From NCBI GenBank assembly GCA_018780035.1, contig JADMKE010000034.1, positions 1 to 57,817 on the forward strand: a DNA stretch of 57,817 bases, in the 5' to 3' direction. Under the pieces are notes generated by a model, which saw nothing but the letters and a program-made list of their open reading frames with translations, had not been told where the DNA came from and made no database searches. Below, piece after piece: positions 1-6,575 of the stretch. The position numbers were made by a program, and so were the translations under genes. How positions within the stretch are numbered: position 1 is the first letter of the stretch; every line of letters begins with the position of its first letter. This DNA comes from Candidatus Sericytochromatia bacterium. Its GTDB lineage: Bacteria; Cyanobacteriota; Sericytochromatia; UBA7694.

Positions 1-53
1 CCGCATGTACGGTGGTGTGGGGGCTGGGGGAGAAATCCCCCCGGCTACCCGAT
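1..53 (+). mobile_element. 3' end of a group II intron (domain V tail and domain VI)
   Basis: The first bases read like the end of a bacterial group II intron. The 3' strand of domain V (GCATGTACGGT) is followed by a linker and a domain VI hairpin: a G-rich arm at 19-30, an AGAAA-type loop, and a C-rich arm at 36-43. The segment ends in GGCTACCCGAT at 43-53, with the unpaired A expected of the branch-point region and the conserved terminal AY-type end. The reverse transcriptase ORF and the rest of the ribozyme lie outside the window. The boundary at 53 is inferred from the conserved end; exon sequence should start at 54. Confidence 0.75.
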
Positions 54-201
54 TGCCCTGTGCACCACACCCTTTAATTATAAACCTCTTCTTTCAAAAG
101 TCCAGAAAGGTTATTTACTAATTTTCATACATTAACATTCAATCTTGCATACCGTCTCAAAAGATGTTATGATAAGGCTGTAGCTGGTGTGGAAATCAGG
201 G

Positions 202-249
202 CAACAAGGGATTCAACGGATCACGTTGAATCCCTTGTTGGCCTTTTTG
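202..249 (+). terminator. Strong intrinsic terminator
   Basis: A perfect 17-bp inverted repeat (202-218 with 224-240) encloses a 5-nt loop and is followed by GGCCTTTTTG. It could end transcription arriving from the left, for example from whatever gene the group II intron lies behind. Some group II introns insert just downstream of terminators; here the intron end lies upstream of this hairpin, so that link is not shown. Confidence 0.8.
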
Positions 250-350
250 ATCACCCGTCCAAACGCCCCCCATAATTCCCATCCTTCCACATAACACCCC
301 CATTTTGCTGATTCACCCCTGAGGGCGAATGGGATAACACCCCAATTCGG

Positions 351-416
351 ACAATTCACGAGATCTGGATAATCTTCCATATGAACAATTCACGAGATCT
401 CAGATAACCCATATGA
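351..416. repeat. Two-copy short tandem repeat
   Basis: ACAATTCACGAGATCT occurs at 351-366 and again at 385-400. Each copy is followed by a GATAA...CCATATGA tail, giving two imperfect units of about 33 nt in tandem. The rest of the gene-free stretch (250-793) contains no reading frame, RNA or transposon end that I can support. Confidence 0.6.
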
Positions 417-793
417 AGCAAAAATGCCGCTAACACTCACAGCTCCCAAAACGAAACGCTTCAATCATACATTTTTTGCGCTTGCGATTCAAGCTGGAGG
501 AAGCAAAGCTTAAAGCCAATTTAACGCCTGAAAAGGGGCGGATTTATGTATTAATTTTGTCACAATGGCAGGAATTAAAGCCCAAATCTCAGAATCCGAA
601 ATTTGCGGCTTATCCAGATCTGGTTGAATTCAGTTTCTGAGTGCATCCCAAGCAGACCACTCAGAAACCAAAATAGGCATTGAACCAATGACCAGATTCT
701 ACAAATCGTTTCGAGATGGACCAGGGAGTCTTGGGCATAGACGTGGGCCACCAGACAGGTTCAGCGAGAGATTGTGGCTTTGTTGCTGACTCC

Positions 794-843
794 TTGACAG
801 CCTTAGCTACTAAGTGATACTTTATAGCTGTAGTAAGTAATAC
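794..843 (+). promoter_or_regulatory. Promoter and possible autoregulatory repeats ahead of the PadR gene
   Basis: TTGACA at 794-799 matches a sigma70 -35 box. GATACT at 816-821 (16-nt spacer) is a plausible -10. Two imperfect direct repeats, TAGCTACTAAGTGATAC (803-819) and TAGCTGTAGTAAGTAATAC (825-843), overlap and follow the -10. PadR regulators commonly repress their own operon, so these repeats are candidate operators. Operator function is inferred. Confidence 0.45.
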
Positions 844-854
844 AGAATAGTGAG

Positions 855-1217
855 GTGAATTATCTGGAAGACTTAACAGAAATGCTCAAGGGCGTGCTTG
901 AGGGATGTGTGCTTGAAATCATTCACAGGGGTGAAACCTACGGCTACGAAATCACACGGCGCTTGAATGCCCTTGGTTTCACAGATGTTGTGGATGGGAC
1001 GGTCTATACCATTCTGGTGCGGCTTGAGAAGAATCAACTTGTCAGTATCGAAAAAAAACCGTCTGAATTGGGGCCTCCGCGCAAATTTTTTACGCTCAAC
1101 GACGCAGGACGCAAGGAATTGCAACGGTTCTGGGAAAAATGGGAGTTTGTCACTTCAAAAATGCAGGTATTTAAGGAGACGAAGCATGAATTTTTGGGAT
1201 ATGATCACAGGCAATGA
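855..1217 (+). CDS. PadR family transcriptional regulator
   Basis: A 120-residue winged-helix repressor of the PadR family. The N-terminal segment (about residues 12-95) has the family pattern LKGVLEGCVLEII...TYGYEITRRL...DGTVYTILVRLEKN, then a wing, PPRKFFTLNDAGRKEL. PadR proteins usually repress a neighbouring target together with themselves, and release DNA on binding a small ligand. The GTG at 855 is used as the start; an ATG at 882 inside the same frame is an alternative that would still keep the domain. The 3' end overlaps the next gene by 32 nt, so the two are co-transcribed. PadR next to DUF1048 is a recurring pair in Gram-positive and other bacteria, which supports the assignment. 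Confidence 0.85.
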   Translation: MNYLEDLTEMLKGVLEGCVLEIIHRGETYGYEITRRLNALGFTDVVDGTVYTILVRLEKNQLVSIEKKPSELGPPRKFFTLNDAGRKELQRFWEKWEFVTSKMQVFKETKHEFLGYDHRQ

Positions 1218-1803
1218 CACGAAAAATGAATTTAAACTTTTTGACATGCGGGTCAAAAAACTGCCAACGGATTACCAAGCGGCTTGGGCAGAAATGAATT
1301 CTTATCTTTGGCCAAATTCAGATTTTACGGGTCGCAAGCTGATGCCTATTTTTGAGGGGGTGCTTGGCTTGCTCGAAGAATGTGCACAAGAGGGGCTGCC
1401 GATTCAAGCGGTGTTGGGAGACGATCTCCAAGCCTTTTGTTCAGAACTGGCCAACGAACAAGGGCCCCAGCCATTGCGTGAAAAATGGCGTGAGCAACTC
1501 AATCGCAGTATCACCAAAAAATTGGGTAAATTAGAAAACAACCTGCTCCAAGAACTGATCGCGGGCAAAAAAAAGTGGCGAGCGCTGATGGCCCGAGTCA
1601 AAGCGCTTCCACAAGAGTATCAGATTGTGTATTCAGAGATTCAAAAATATATCTTTAAGGCAAGCCCTTTTGAACTCAGCGATGGGACGGACGTGCTCTC
1701 GGGGATCATTGGGCTCTTTGAAGAGGGCGCGGCTTTGGGGAAAAATGTCCTCGAAATCACAGGCAACGACGTAGCGGCTTTCTGTGATGCTCTGATCCCT
1801 TGA
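1186..1803 (+). CDS. DUF1048 family protein with a duplicated domain
   Basis: A 205-residue soluble protein starting at ATG 1186, eight nt after an AGGAG ribosome-binding site that lies inside the upstream padR-like gene. It contains two tandem copies of the DUF1048 unit. Both have a VK-LP-Y-E---Y segment, then GLLEECAQEG or GLFEEGAALG, then GDDLQAFCSEL or GNDVAAFCDAL (approximate residues 18-90 and 130-205). A basic linker (residues 95-130) separates them. Family members are usually about 110 residues with one domain, so this is an internal duplication or fusion. Function is unknown. The pairing with PadR suggests it is the regulated partner. It ends immediately before the first long repeat. 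Confidence 0.75.
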   Translation: MNFWDMITGNDTKNEFKLFDMRVKKLPTDYQAAWAEMNSYLWPNSDFTGRKLMPIFEGVLGLLEECAQEGLPIQAVLGDDLQAFCSELANEQGPQPLREKWREQLNRSITKKLGKLENNLLQELIAGKKKWRALMARVKALPQEYQIVYSEIQKYIFKASPFELSDGTDVLSGIIGLFEEGAALGKNVLEITGNDVAAFCDALIP

Positions 1804-1813
1804 AGAAAATCCC

Positions 1814-2612
1814 AAAAAATGAAACAAACCTCGGAGTCGAAGCGAATTACCACGTCCATCGGCCTCCTGAGGTCTTCGTCTCATCCAGCTGGGTTGTTTC
1901 CCTTTCAGGACCCTCACGCCTCCCGTGTTTGTGCTGCACCCTCTCGGACACAGTTGCACGCTTGACGCCTTTTCTGGAAGAAACTAGCCGCATAGTTTGC
2001 ACTCTGCAGCTCCCTCTTCAGGCTTTGTGCCAGACCCCCAGGGATTTCCCCCCGTTCAAGCGGTTTCAGAACAGACCTTTCGGCTTCTTCCAAACTTGAC
2101 CCTCTTGCCGATTCTCGCGGCTTCAGGGTTTTTCCCTTTGAACGGATCCGTTGCCTTGACCGAAGTCAGGCCCGTTTCCCTCACGTCTTTGGCCCCTTCA
2201 GGGTATTGCCCTCACTGCCCGTCGGCCACTGTTACCAGCGCCTGCCGCTCTTGCCTTTTATCCGAGACACTTGCGCATCTCAGCCGAGGCTCCAACGGAT
2301 TCTTCCGTGCAGATCGTGTGCCCAGTCTTGCGACCGAACCTTGACCCTCTTGGGCGTTGCGTCCCTCCAGGGAATTCATCCTGCCCAGAGCTTCTCGCTG
2401 CTTCCAGTCGATTCCCCGCCTTCCGTTTTAACGGCTCTCGGGATTTGCTCTCCGGGTCAGGCTGGCATCTTTCAACTTGCGTTGAACGCCGCCCCTCCTG
2501 GGATTTTGTCTGGGCTATGCTGTCCTCATTCGTAAGGTTCCTTGCGTCACCAACGACTGAGGCGCGTTTCACCCAGACCGTTTCTTACGTTTCTTCGCTT
2601 CACCGAAGTTCG
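1814..2612 (-). ncRNA. Candidate large structured non-coding RNA, copy 1 (~790 nt)
   Basis: Read on the minus strand, the transcript would start near 2612 and end in the U-tract at 1819-1814. Its 5' end (2612-2603) can pair in 10 consecutive base pairs with its 3' end (1834-1825). A further 8-bp helix joins 2601-2594 to 1846-1839. Internal hairpins have stable loops: GCAA at 2471-2486 (6-bp stem), GCAA at 2323-2336, GCAA at 2264-2281 (7-9 bp stem), GUAA at 2227-2240, and UUCG at 2158-2167. Differences from copy 2 keep these stems paired. The strand is rich in G and A, as large structured RNAs often are. It could belong to a known giant RNA class such as GOLLD, ROOL or OLE, or be new; I cannot tell from sequence alone. 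It follows the ATPase/nuclease gene on the same strand. Confidence 0.75.
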
Positions 2613-2619
2613 TATCATC

Positions 2620-2649
2620 AATATACTAAGATAAGGTTATGAATGTCAA
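2620..2649 (-). promoter_or_regulatory. Sigma70 promoter of RNA copy 1
   Basis: On the minus strand TTGACA (2649-2644) is a perfect -35 and TATATT (2625-2620) a 5/6 -10, separated by 18 nt. The predicted start, 7-8 nt downstream, falls at about 2613-2612, exactly where the closing helix of the RNA begins. The same promoter is present in copy 2. Confidence 0.8.
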
Positions 2650-2735
2650 GAGAAGTTTGTGGTTATTTTAAAAATAATTTAAGAGTTTAGCGCATGTCTG
2701 ATTTTAACTTGTTTGAGTTAAAGCAGTTCAGATAT

Positions 2736-4337
2736 TTAGGCCTGTGCTGTTTCCCAGCCCACGAGGTTGCGTTCGGATTTGCTAAAGGTGATGCCGATCA
2801 GGGTGATTGTCACCCCCGGTGCACGGTATTTTTCGGCATAGCCCTTGTCGAGCAATTGTTGCAGGGCCGGGCTGTGGGGGGCTGCTGCCGGGTGGGCTTC
2901 GGCAGATAAATTGGGGTCTGAATCAGGCAAAGAATTGCCTGATATGACTTTGAATTCAAACAGATAGACCTGTTTCTGGTAGCGCAGGGCCAAGTCTATG
3001 CGCCCTTTGTTGGTTGCGTCTTCTACACGTGTATCCAGGCCCAGGGCCGCCAACTGGCTGTAAAAAACGCTCGCGTAGTAGCCCTCGTATTCAGAAAGCG
3101 TATTATTTCTGTACCAGTCATGCGGTATTGAGGCAAACAAAGCATAAAAGCTCTCGCGCAAATGAGCCAGGTTGTTGGCCATCAGAGCTGCTTCAGTTTG
3201 TGAGCGGGCAATATGGGAAGCCTGAGCTTCCGGGCCATAGGCTGGCAACAAAGCTTCATTCAAGGCGGTCTCGACTTCAAGATTGGGGTAGCTCAGGGTA
3301 TATTGCCAGCGACCTGGGCGGGTTTCATTGACCTCATGAAAGGTCAGATACCCAGTCTGCCACAACAGAGCTTCAGGGCGAATTTGCCCGATATCAAATG
3401 TCGACAACAAGGTTTGACTGGTCTGGAGCCTAGCCAAGTCTGGTGTAAACCAATGGTGCCGGGCCAGAAAGTCCACCAGAAAGGTAGGTGTGCCGGTTTC
3501 AAACCAGTGGGCCTTCAGTTGGCGGGTGTCAAAATAAAGCAGGAGGTCGAACGGATTGTAGACGGCCTCGCCAGTCCAATTATAGCCGTTGTACCACTCA
3601 CGGATAACCTGGCGATCCAAACCTTCCAACTCAGGAGCAAAAATCGTATCGAGATCGCTTTCGGTATAACCACAAATAGCGGAATACCGTCTGTCAATGG
3701 TAATATCCAGCAGATTATTGAGCCCTGAAAACAGATTGACTTTGGAGAATTTGCTCACACCCGTAAAAAAGACAAACTTGAGATGGGCATCGCTGTCTTT
3801 GAGCACAGAGTAAATATTGCGCAGGCCGTCACGCATCTTCAGAGCCAGCTCAGACTCACTCAGATTATCGAGTATCGGTTTGTCGTATTCGTCTACCAGC
3901 ACCACCACCCGCCTGCCGGTATGGGCATGTAATATGCGTATGAGCTGGGTAAAGCGATACGTGGGATCACTTTCGCTCAATGTGAGGCCAAACTGTTCTG
4001 CATGGGCATTGATCTGGCTCAGAATAGCTTGCTCTAGCCGATCAGGACTTTTTAAAACACCACTGCCAAAGCTCAGGTGAATGACTGGGTATTTCATAGA
4101 CCAGTCCCAGTGCTCTTCGGCGTACAGCCCTGAAAACAGAACCCGATTGCCTTCAAACAGCTCTTTAAGCGTATCCAAAAACAGGCTCTTGCCAAAGCGC
4201 CGGGGGCGCGACAAAAAAATGTATTTGCCCTGGTTGAGTAATTGCAGCGCAAAGGGCGTCTTGTCGACGTAATAATGACCCTCTTCGCGGATTTCGCGGA
4301 AGGTCTGAATACCGATGGGTAGTTTTTTGCGCAACAT
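2736..4337 (-). CDS. AAA-ATPase-like / PD-(D/E)XK nuclease-superfamily protein (DUF1703 type)
   Basis: A 533-residue two-domain protein. The N-terminal AAA-ATPase-like domain has the family's usual opening (LPIGIQTFREI...YYVDKT), a P-loop variant SRPRRFGKS (residues 43-51), the Walker B region VVVLVDEYDKPIL (about 144-156, D149/E150), and FFTGVSKFSKVNLFSGLNNL. The C-terminal DUF1703 domain carries a PD-(D/E)XK core: RIDLAL with D448, then FEFKV with E461 and K463. These proteins often occur in many copies per genome and are suspected mobile or conflict-associated nucleases, but no reaction is established. The start at 4337 has AGGAG seven nt upstream. The gene lies exactly between the two direct copies of the structured-RNA element, all on the same strand. 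Confidence 0.85.
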   Translation of the reverse strand: MLRKKLPIGIQTFREIREEGHYYVDKTPFALQLLNQGKYIFLSRPRRFGKSLFLDTLKELFEGNRVLFSGLYAEEHWDWSMKYPVIHLSFGSGVLKSPDRLEQAILSQINAHAEQFGLTLSESDPTYRFTQLIRILHAHTGRRVVVLVDEYDKPILDNLSESELALKMRDGLRNIYSVLKDSDAHLKFVFFTGVSKFSKVNLFSGLNNLLDITIDRRYSAICGYTESDLDTIFAPELEGLDRQVIREWYNGYNWTGEAVYNPFDLLLYFDTRQLKAHWFETGTPTFLVDFLARHHWFTPDLARLQTSQTLLSTFDIGQIRPEALLWQTGYLTFHEVNETRPGRWQYTLSYPNLEVETALNEALLPAYGPEAQASHIARSQTEAALMANNLAHLRESFYALFASIPHDWYRNNTLSEYEGYYASVFYSQLAALGLDTRVEDATNKGRIDLALRYQKQVYLFEFKVISGNSLPDSDPNLSAEAHPAAAPHSPALQQLLDKGYAEKYRAPGVTITLIGITFSKSERNLVGWETAQA

Positions 4338-4354
4338 CTCTGGCTCCTGCCCTG

Positions 4355-4383
4355 ATTATAACAGAGCAAACCAGCCACCTGTA
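4355..4383 (-). promoter_or_regulatory. Extended -10 promoter for the ATPase/nuclease gene
   Basis: TGTTATAAT on the minus strand (TATAAT at 4360-4355) is a perfect -10 with an upstream TG. The -35 region (TACAGG, 4383-4378, 17-nt spacer) is poor, which is typical of extended -10 promoters. It lies only about 30 nt past the U-tract of RNA copy 2, so the gene has its own start after that RNA ends. Confidence 0.6.
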
Positions 4384-4412
4384 CTGAGCTCTTGAGCTAT
4401 ACTACAAAGTCC

Positions 4413-5161
4413 AAAAAATGAAACAAACCTCGGAGTCGAAGCGAATTACCACGTCCATCGGCCTCCTGAGGTCTTCGTCTCATCCAGCTGGGTTGTTTCC
4501 CTTTCAGGACCCTCACGCCTCCCGTGTTTGTGCTGCACCCTCTCGGACACAGTTGCACGCTTGACGCCTTTTCTGGAAGAAACTAGCCGCATAGTTTGCA
4601 CTCTGCAGCTCCCTCTTCAGGCTTTGTGCCAGACCCCCAGGGATTTCCCCCCGTTCAAGCGGTTTCAGAACAGACCTTTCGGCTTCTTCCAAACTTGACC
4701 CTCTTGCCGATTCTCGCGGCTTCAGGGTTTTTCCCTTTGAACGGATCCGTTGCCTTGACCGAAGTCAGGCCCGTTTCCCTCACGTCTTTGGCCCCTTCAG
4801 GGTATTGCCCTCACTGCCCGTCGGCCACTCTTGCGAGCGCCTGCCGCTCTTGCCTTTTCTCTGAGACACTTGCGCATCTCAGCCGAGGCTCCAACGGATT
4901 CTTCCGTGCAGATTGTGTGCCCAGCCTTGCGACTGAACCTTGACCCTCTTGGGAGTTCCCACCCTCCAGGGAATTCATCCTGCCCAGAGCTTCTCGCTGC
5001 TTCCAGCCGATTCCCCGCTTTCCGTTTTAACGGCTCTCGGGATTTGCTCTCCGGGTCAGGCTGGCATCTTTCAACTTGCGTTGAACGCCGCCCCTCCTGG
5101 GATTTTGTCTGGGGTTCGCACCCAGACTCTTTGTTACGTTTCTTCGCTTCACCGAAGTTCG
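4413..5161 (-). ncRNA. Candidate large structured non-coding RNA, copy 2 (~740 nt)
   Basis: Same architecture as copy 1. The 5' end (5161-5152) pairs with the 3' end (4433-4424) in 10 bp, 5150-5143 pairs with 4445-4438, and transcription would end in the U-tract at 4418-4413. At 4826-4839 the hairpin has a GCAA loop closed by C-G, where copy 1 has GUAA closed by G-C. At 4922-4935 two pairs change between A-U and wobble forms without loss. At 4951-4964 a C-G pair becomes G-U in a triloop hairpin with a bulge. The peripheral arm 5107-5127 is a compact 7-bp helix, with a loop that can form U-GCGA-A, in place of the 71-nt arm of copy 1. It lies upstream of the ATPase/nuclease gene on the same strand. 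Confidence 0.75.
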
Positions 5162-5168
5162 TATCATC

Positions 5169-5198
5169 AATATACTAAGATTAGGTTATGAATGTCAA
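5169..5198 (-). promoter_or_regulatory. Sigma70 promoter of RNA copy 2
   Basis: TTGACA (5198-5193), an 18-nt spacer, then TATATT (5174-5169) on the minus strand. The spacer differs by one base from copy 1. The predicted start is at about 5161, the first base of the terminal helix. Confidence 0.8.
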
Positions 5199-5249
5199 GA
5201 GAAGTTTGTGGTTATTTTAAAAATAAATTATCATTTTGATATTTGAACC

Positions 5250-5483
5250 TTATTTCACCATCCGGTAGTGGTAGGTGATAACCGGGCCACGGGCGCAATA
5301 CACCGAAATGGAGACATCGGTCTTGGGATCAAAATGGTGGGGGTGGATGGGCGTTGGCTCCGTGCTGGGCAAGGCAGTGATGCTCGCTGATGGGATCACG
5401 GCTGGGGTTTTCGGCTGGGCGGTCGGTGTGGCCGTCGCGCTTAGAACCAACAGCGGATTGAGGCCTGTTGGTTCGCCAGCCAT
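5250..5483 (-). CDS. Doubtful small ORF, Pro/Thr/Ser-rich
   Basis: A 77-codon frame from ATG 5483. Residues 15-45 are rich in A, T and P, resembling a secreted linker, and it ends in GPVITYHYRMVK. No family is recognised. Competing frames overlap it on both strands, and no clear ribosome-binding site is visible. It may be the tail of a decayed gene or not a gene at all. It sits between the promoter of RNA copy 2 and the DUF924 gene. Confidence 0.25.
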   Translation of the reverse strand: MAGEPTGLNPLLVLSATATPTAQPKTPAVIPSASITALPSTEPTPIHPHHFDPKTDVSISVYCARGPVITYHYRMVK

Positions 5484-5583
5484 GAGACAAAGACATTTTG
5501 TGAATGAATATGAGCCCTATCATGGGCTTTCTTTCTCGCTTATTGTATTGTTTTCTGGGAGCAGGTCAAGGTCTAATACTCCC

Positions 5584-6246
5584 TTAAAAACGGGTAAATG
5601 GTTGTCGTAAAAACGTTGCTTCTTCCTGGGTCGTTTCTCGCCCCAGAATGGCATTGCGATGGGGGAAACGGCCAAAACGTTGGATTGCTTCCCGATGCCT
5701 TAGACTGGAAGCATATTCTGCCAACAAAATAGCTTTCTGTACTCCACGTGCTGCATGTACAGCCTGACGATATGCCACAACAGCCATGTCTTGATAACGA
5801 AGTTCTTCTTGGTGTACAAGCGGCAAATATAAAAACGAGCGCGCAACGGGAAAAAACTGTTGATCTATTTTTTCTTCTATGGCCTTCAAGGCTACAGGAA
5901 GTGTTTTCTGATCGTGTGAAAAAGCAGTTGGTGTACCCCGATACATATTCCGGGGAAATTGATCGAGTAACAATAACCAAGCCAATAAGCTTGTCGGTTC
6001 AGAGAGCCAGTGCTCGAACTCACCCTGCGCAGCCTTCTCCAGCATATCTGTAAATTGTGCCCGCATCTCTCCATCGACATCTCGTATCAGGCTTCCCCAC
6101 TTGCCCGCCCAATAGGGTAGACGACTGATAATCGCGGCGCTCTGGCGAGCATTGAGCTGCTGACCTGGAATATGTCCAAACCAAAATGTGAGAACCGGCT
6201 CGTATAAACCACCAGGGGACTCGTTCCGTTCAATACGACGTTCCAT
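5584..6246 (-). CDS. DUF924 family protein
   Basis: A 220-residue all-helical protein of the DUF924 family (TPR-like fold, function unknown). Diagnostic stretches are VLTFWFG near the N-terminus, LLLLDQFPRNMYRGTPTAF in the middle, FLYLPLVHQEELRYQD, and the C-terminal FGRFPHRNAILGRETTQEE. The frame is open upstream to a TTG at 6309, but the ATG at 6246 (MERRIERNE) gives the usual short leader before FWFG and is preferred. The upstream region is occupied by an insertion-sequence fragment, so the native promoter may have been replaced. It has no operon partners. Confidence 0.85.
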   Translation of the reverse strand: MERRIERNESPGGLYEPVLTFWFGHIPGQQLNARQSAAIISRLPYWAGKWGSLIRDVDGEMRAQFTDMLEKAAQGEFEHWLSEPTSLLAWLLLLDQFPRNMYRGTPTAFSHDQKTLPVALKAIEEKIDQQFFPVARSFLYLPLVHQEELRYQDMAVVAYRQAVHAARGVQKAILLAEYASSLRHREAIQRFGRFPHRNAILGRETTQEEATFLRQPFTRF

Positions 6247-6327
6247 ACCCAGCCCCCCACATTGAGCAGTCCCTATTTTCTGGAATTCTAAATTATGGCC
6301 AAAAGGCAAACTGCTACAGCAAAAAAT

Positions 6328-6424
6328 GTAAAATAGCCTTCTCTAACTTCTCTATTGTCCCAAAACTCTTTGACAATTTCCACCCCTCATTTCCCCCTTT
6401 TACCTCAATTCTGTGTATCGTTGG
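6328..6424 (-). mobile_element. Fragment of an insertion sequence (transposase end and flank)
   Basis: About 97 bp here matches the downstream flank and last codons of the transposase at the right end of the window (57.61-57.70 kb). Both share CTCTATT(G/A)TCCCAAAA, then TTTGACAATTTCCACCCCTC, then CCTTTTACCTCAA. On the minus strand the fragment still encodes RYTELR and a stop at 6402-6400, against RYAELR and a stop at the other site. The body of the element is missing, so this is a scar of a deleted or partial insertion. Confidence 0.75.
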
Positions 6425-6575
6425 GGCTAGCTCATCTTTCGTTCAAGAGAAAAAGAAAAGGGTCAAAAGATAAGCTACAATTCGTTGAGAGACTTTTTTC
6501 AAGAACCTTGGCAGCCAGAGTTTGAGCTGAGCCATCACTGCCTGAACCAAGCGATAGGAATACCGGAATCACCTG

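Larger units (their letters stand above)
1812..2677 (-). repeat. Long dispersed repeat, copy 1 (866 bp)
   Basis: This segment is repeated in direct orientation at 4411-5226. The match begins at CCAAAAAATGAAAC and ends at GGTTATTTTAAAAATAA, so both the predicted RNA and its promoter are inside the repeat. By hand alignment the first ~415 bp are identical. The remainder carries about 18 substitutions and one 50-bp length difference. No terminal inverted repeats or transposase are visible. Confidence 0.9.
4411..5226 (-). repeat. Long dispersed repeat, copy 2 (816 bp)
   Basis: Direct copy of 1812-2677 at an offset of 2599 nt. It is 50 bp shorter because the arm at 5107-5127 is reduced. The sequences flanking the two copies are unrelated on both sides, so the repeat boundaries are sharp. 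Confidence 0.9.

Noticed and set aside
420..780. Possible decayed gene between the terminator and the PadR promoter
   Set aside because: Translation in all frames gives only short, unrecognisable pieces.
1997..2344. 115-codon plus-strand ORF repeated nearly unchanged at 4596-4943
   Set aside because: Low-complexity S/L/P-rich sequence with no family. It lies opposite the structured RNA, and changes between copies are non-synonymous where they preserve RNA stems.
2258..2572. 104-codon minus-strand ORF inside RNA copy 1
   Set aside because: It is disrupted in copy 2 by the arm difference and has no ribosome-binding site or recognised domain.
2702..2720. A TTTAACT/AGTTAAA hairpin after the ATPase/nuclease gene, as a terminator
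   Set aside because: The stem is AT-only and no T-run follows on either strand.
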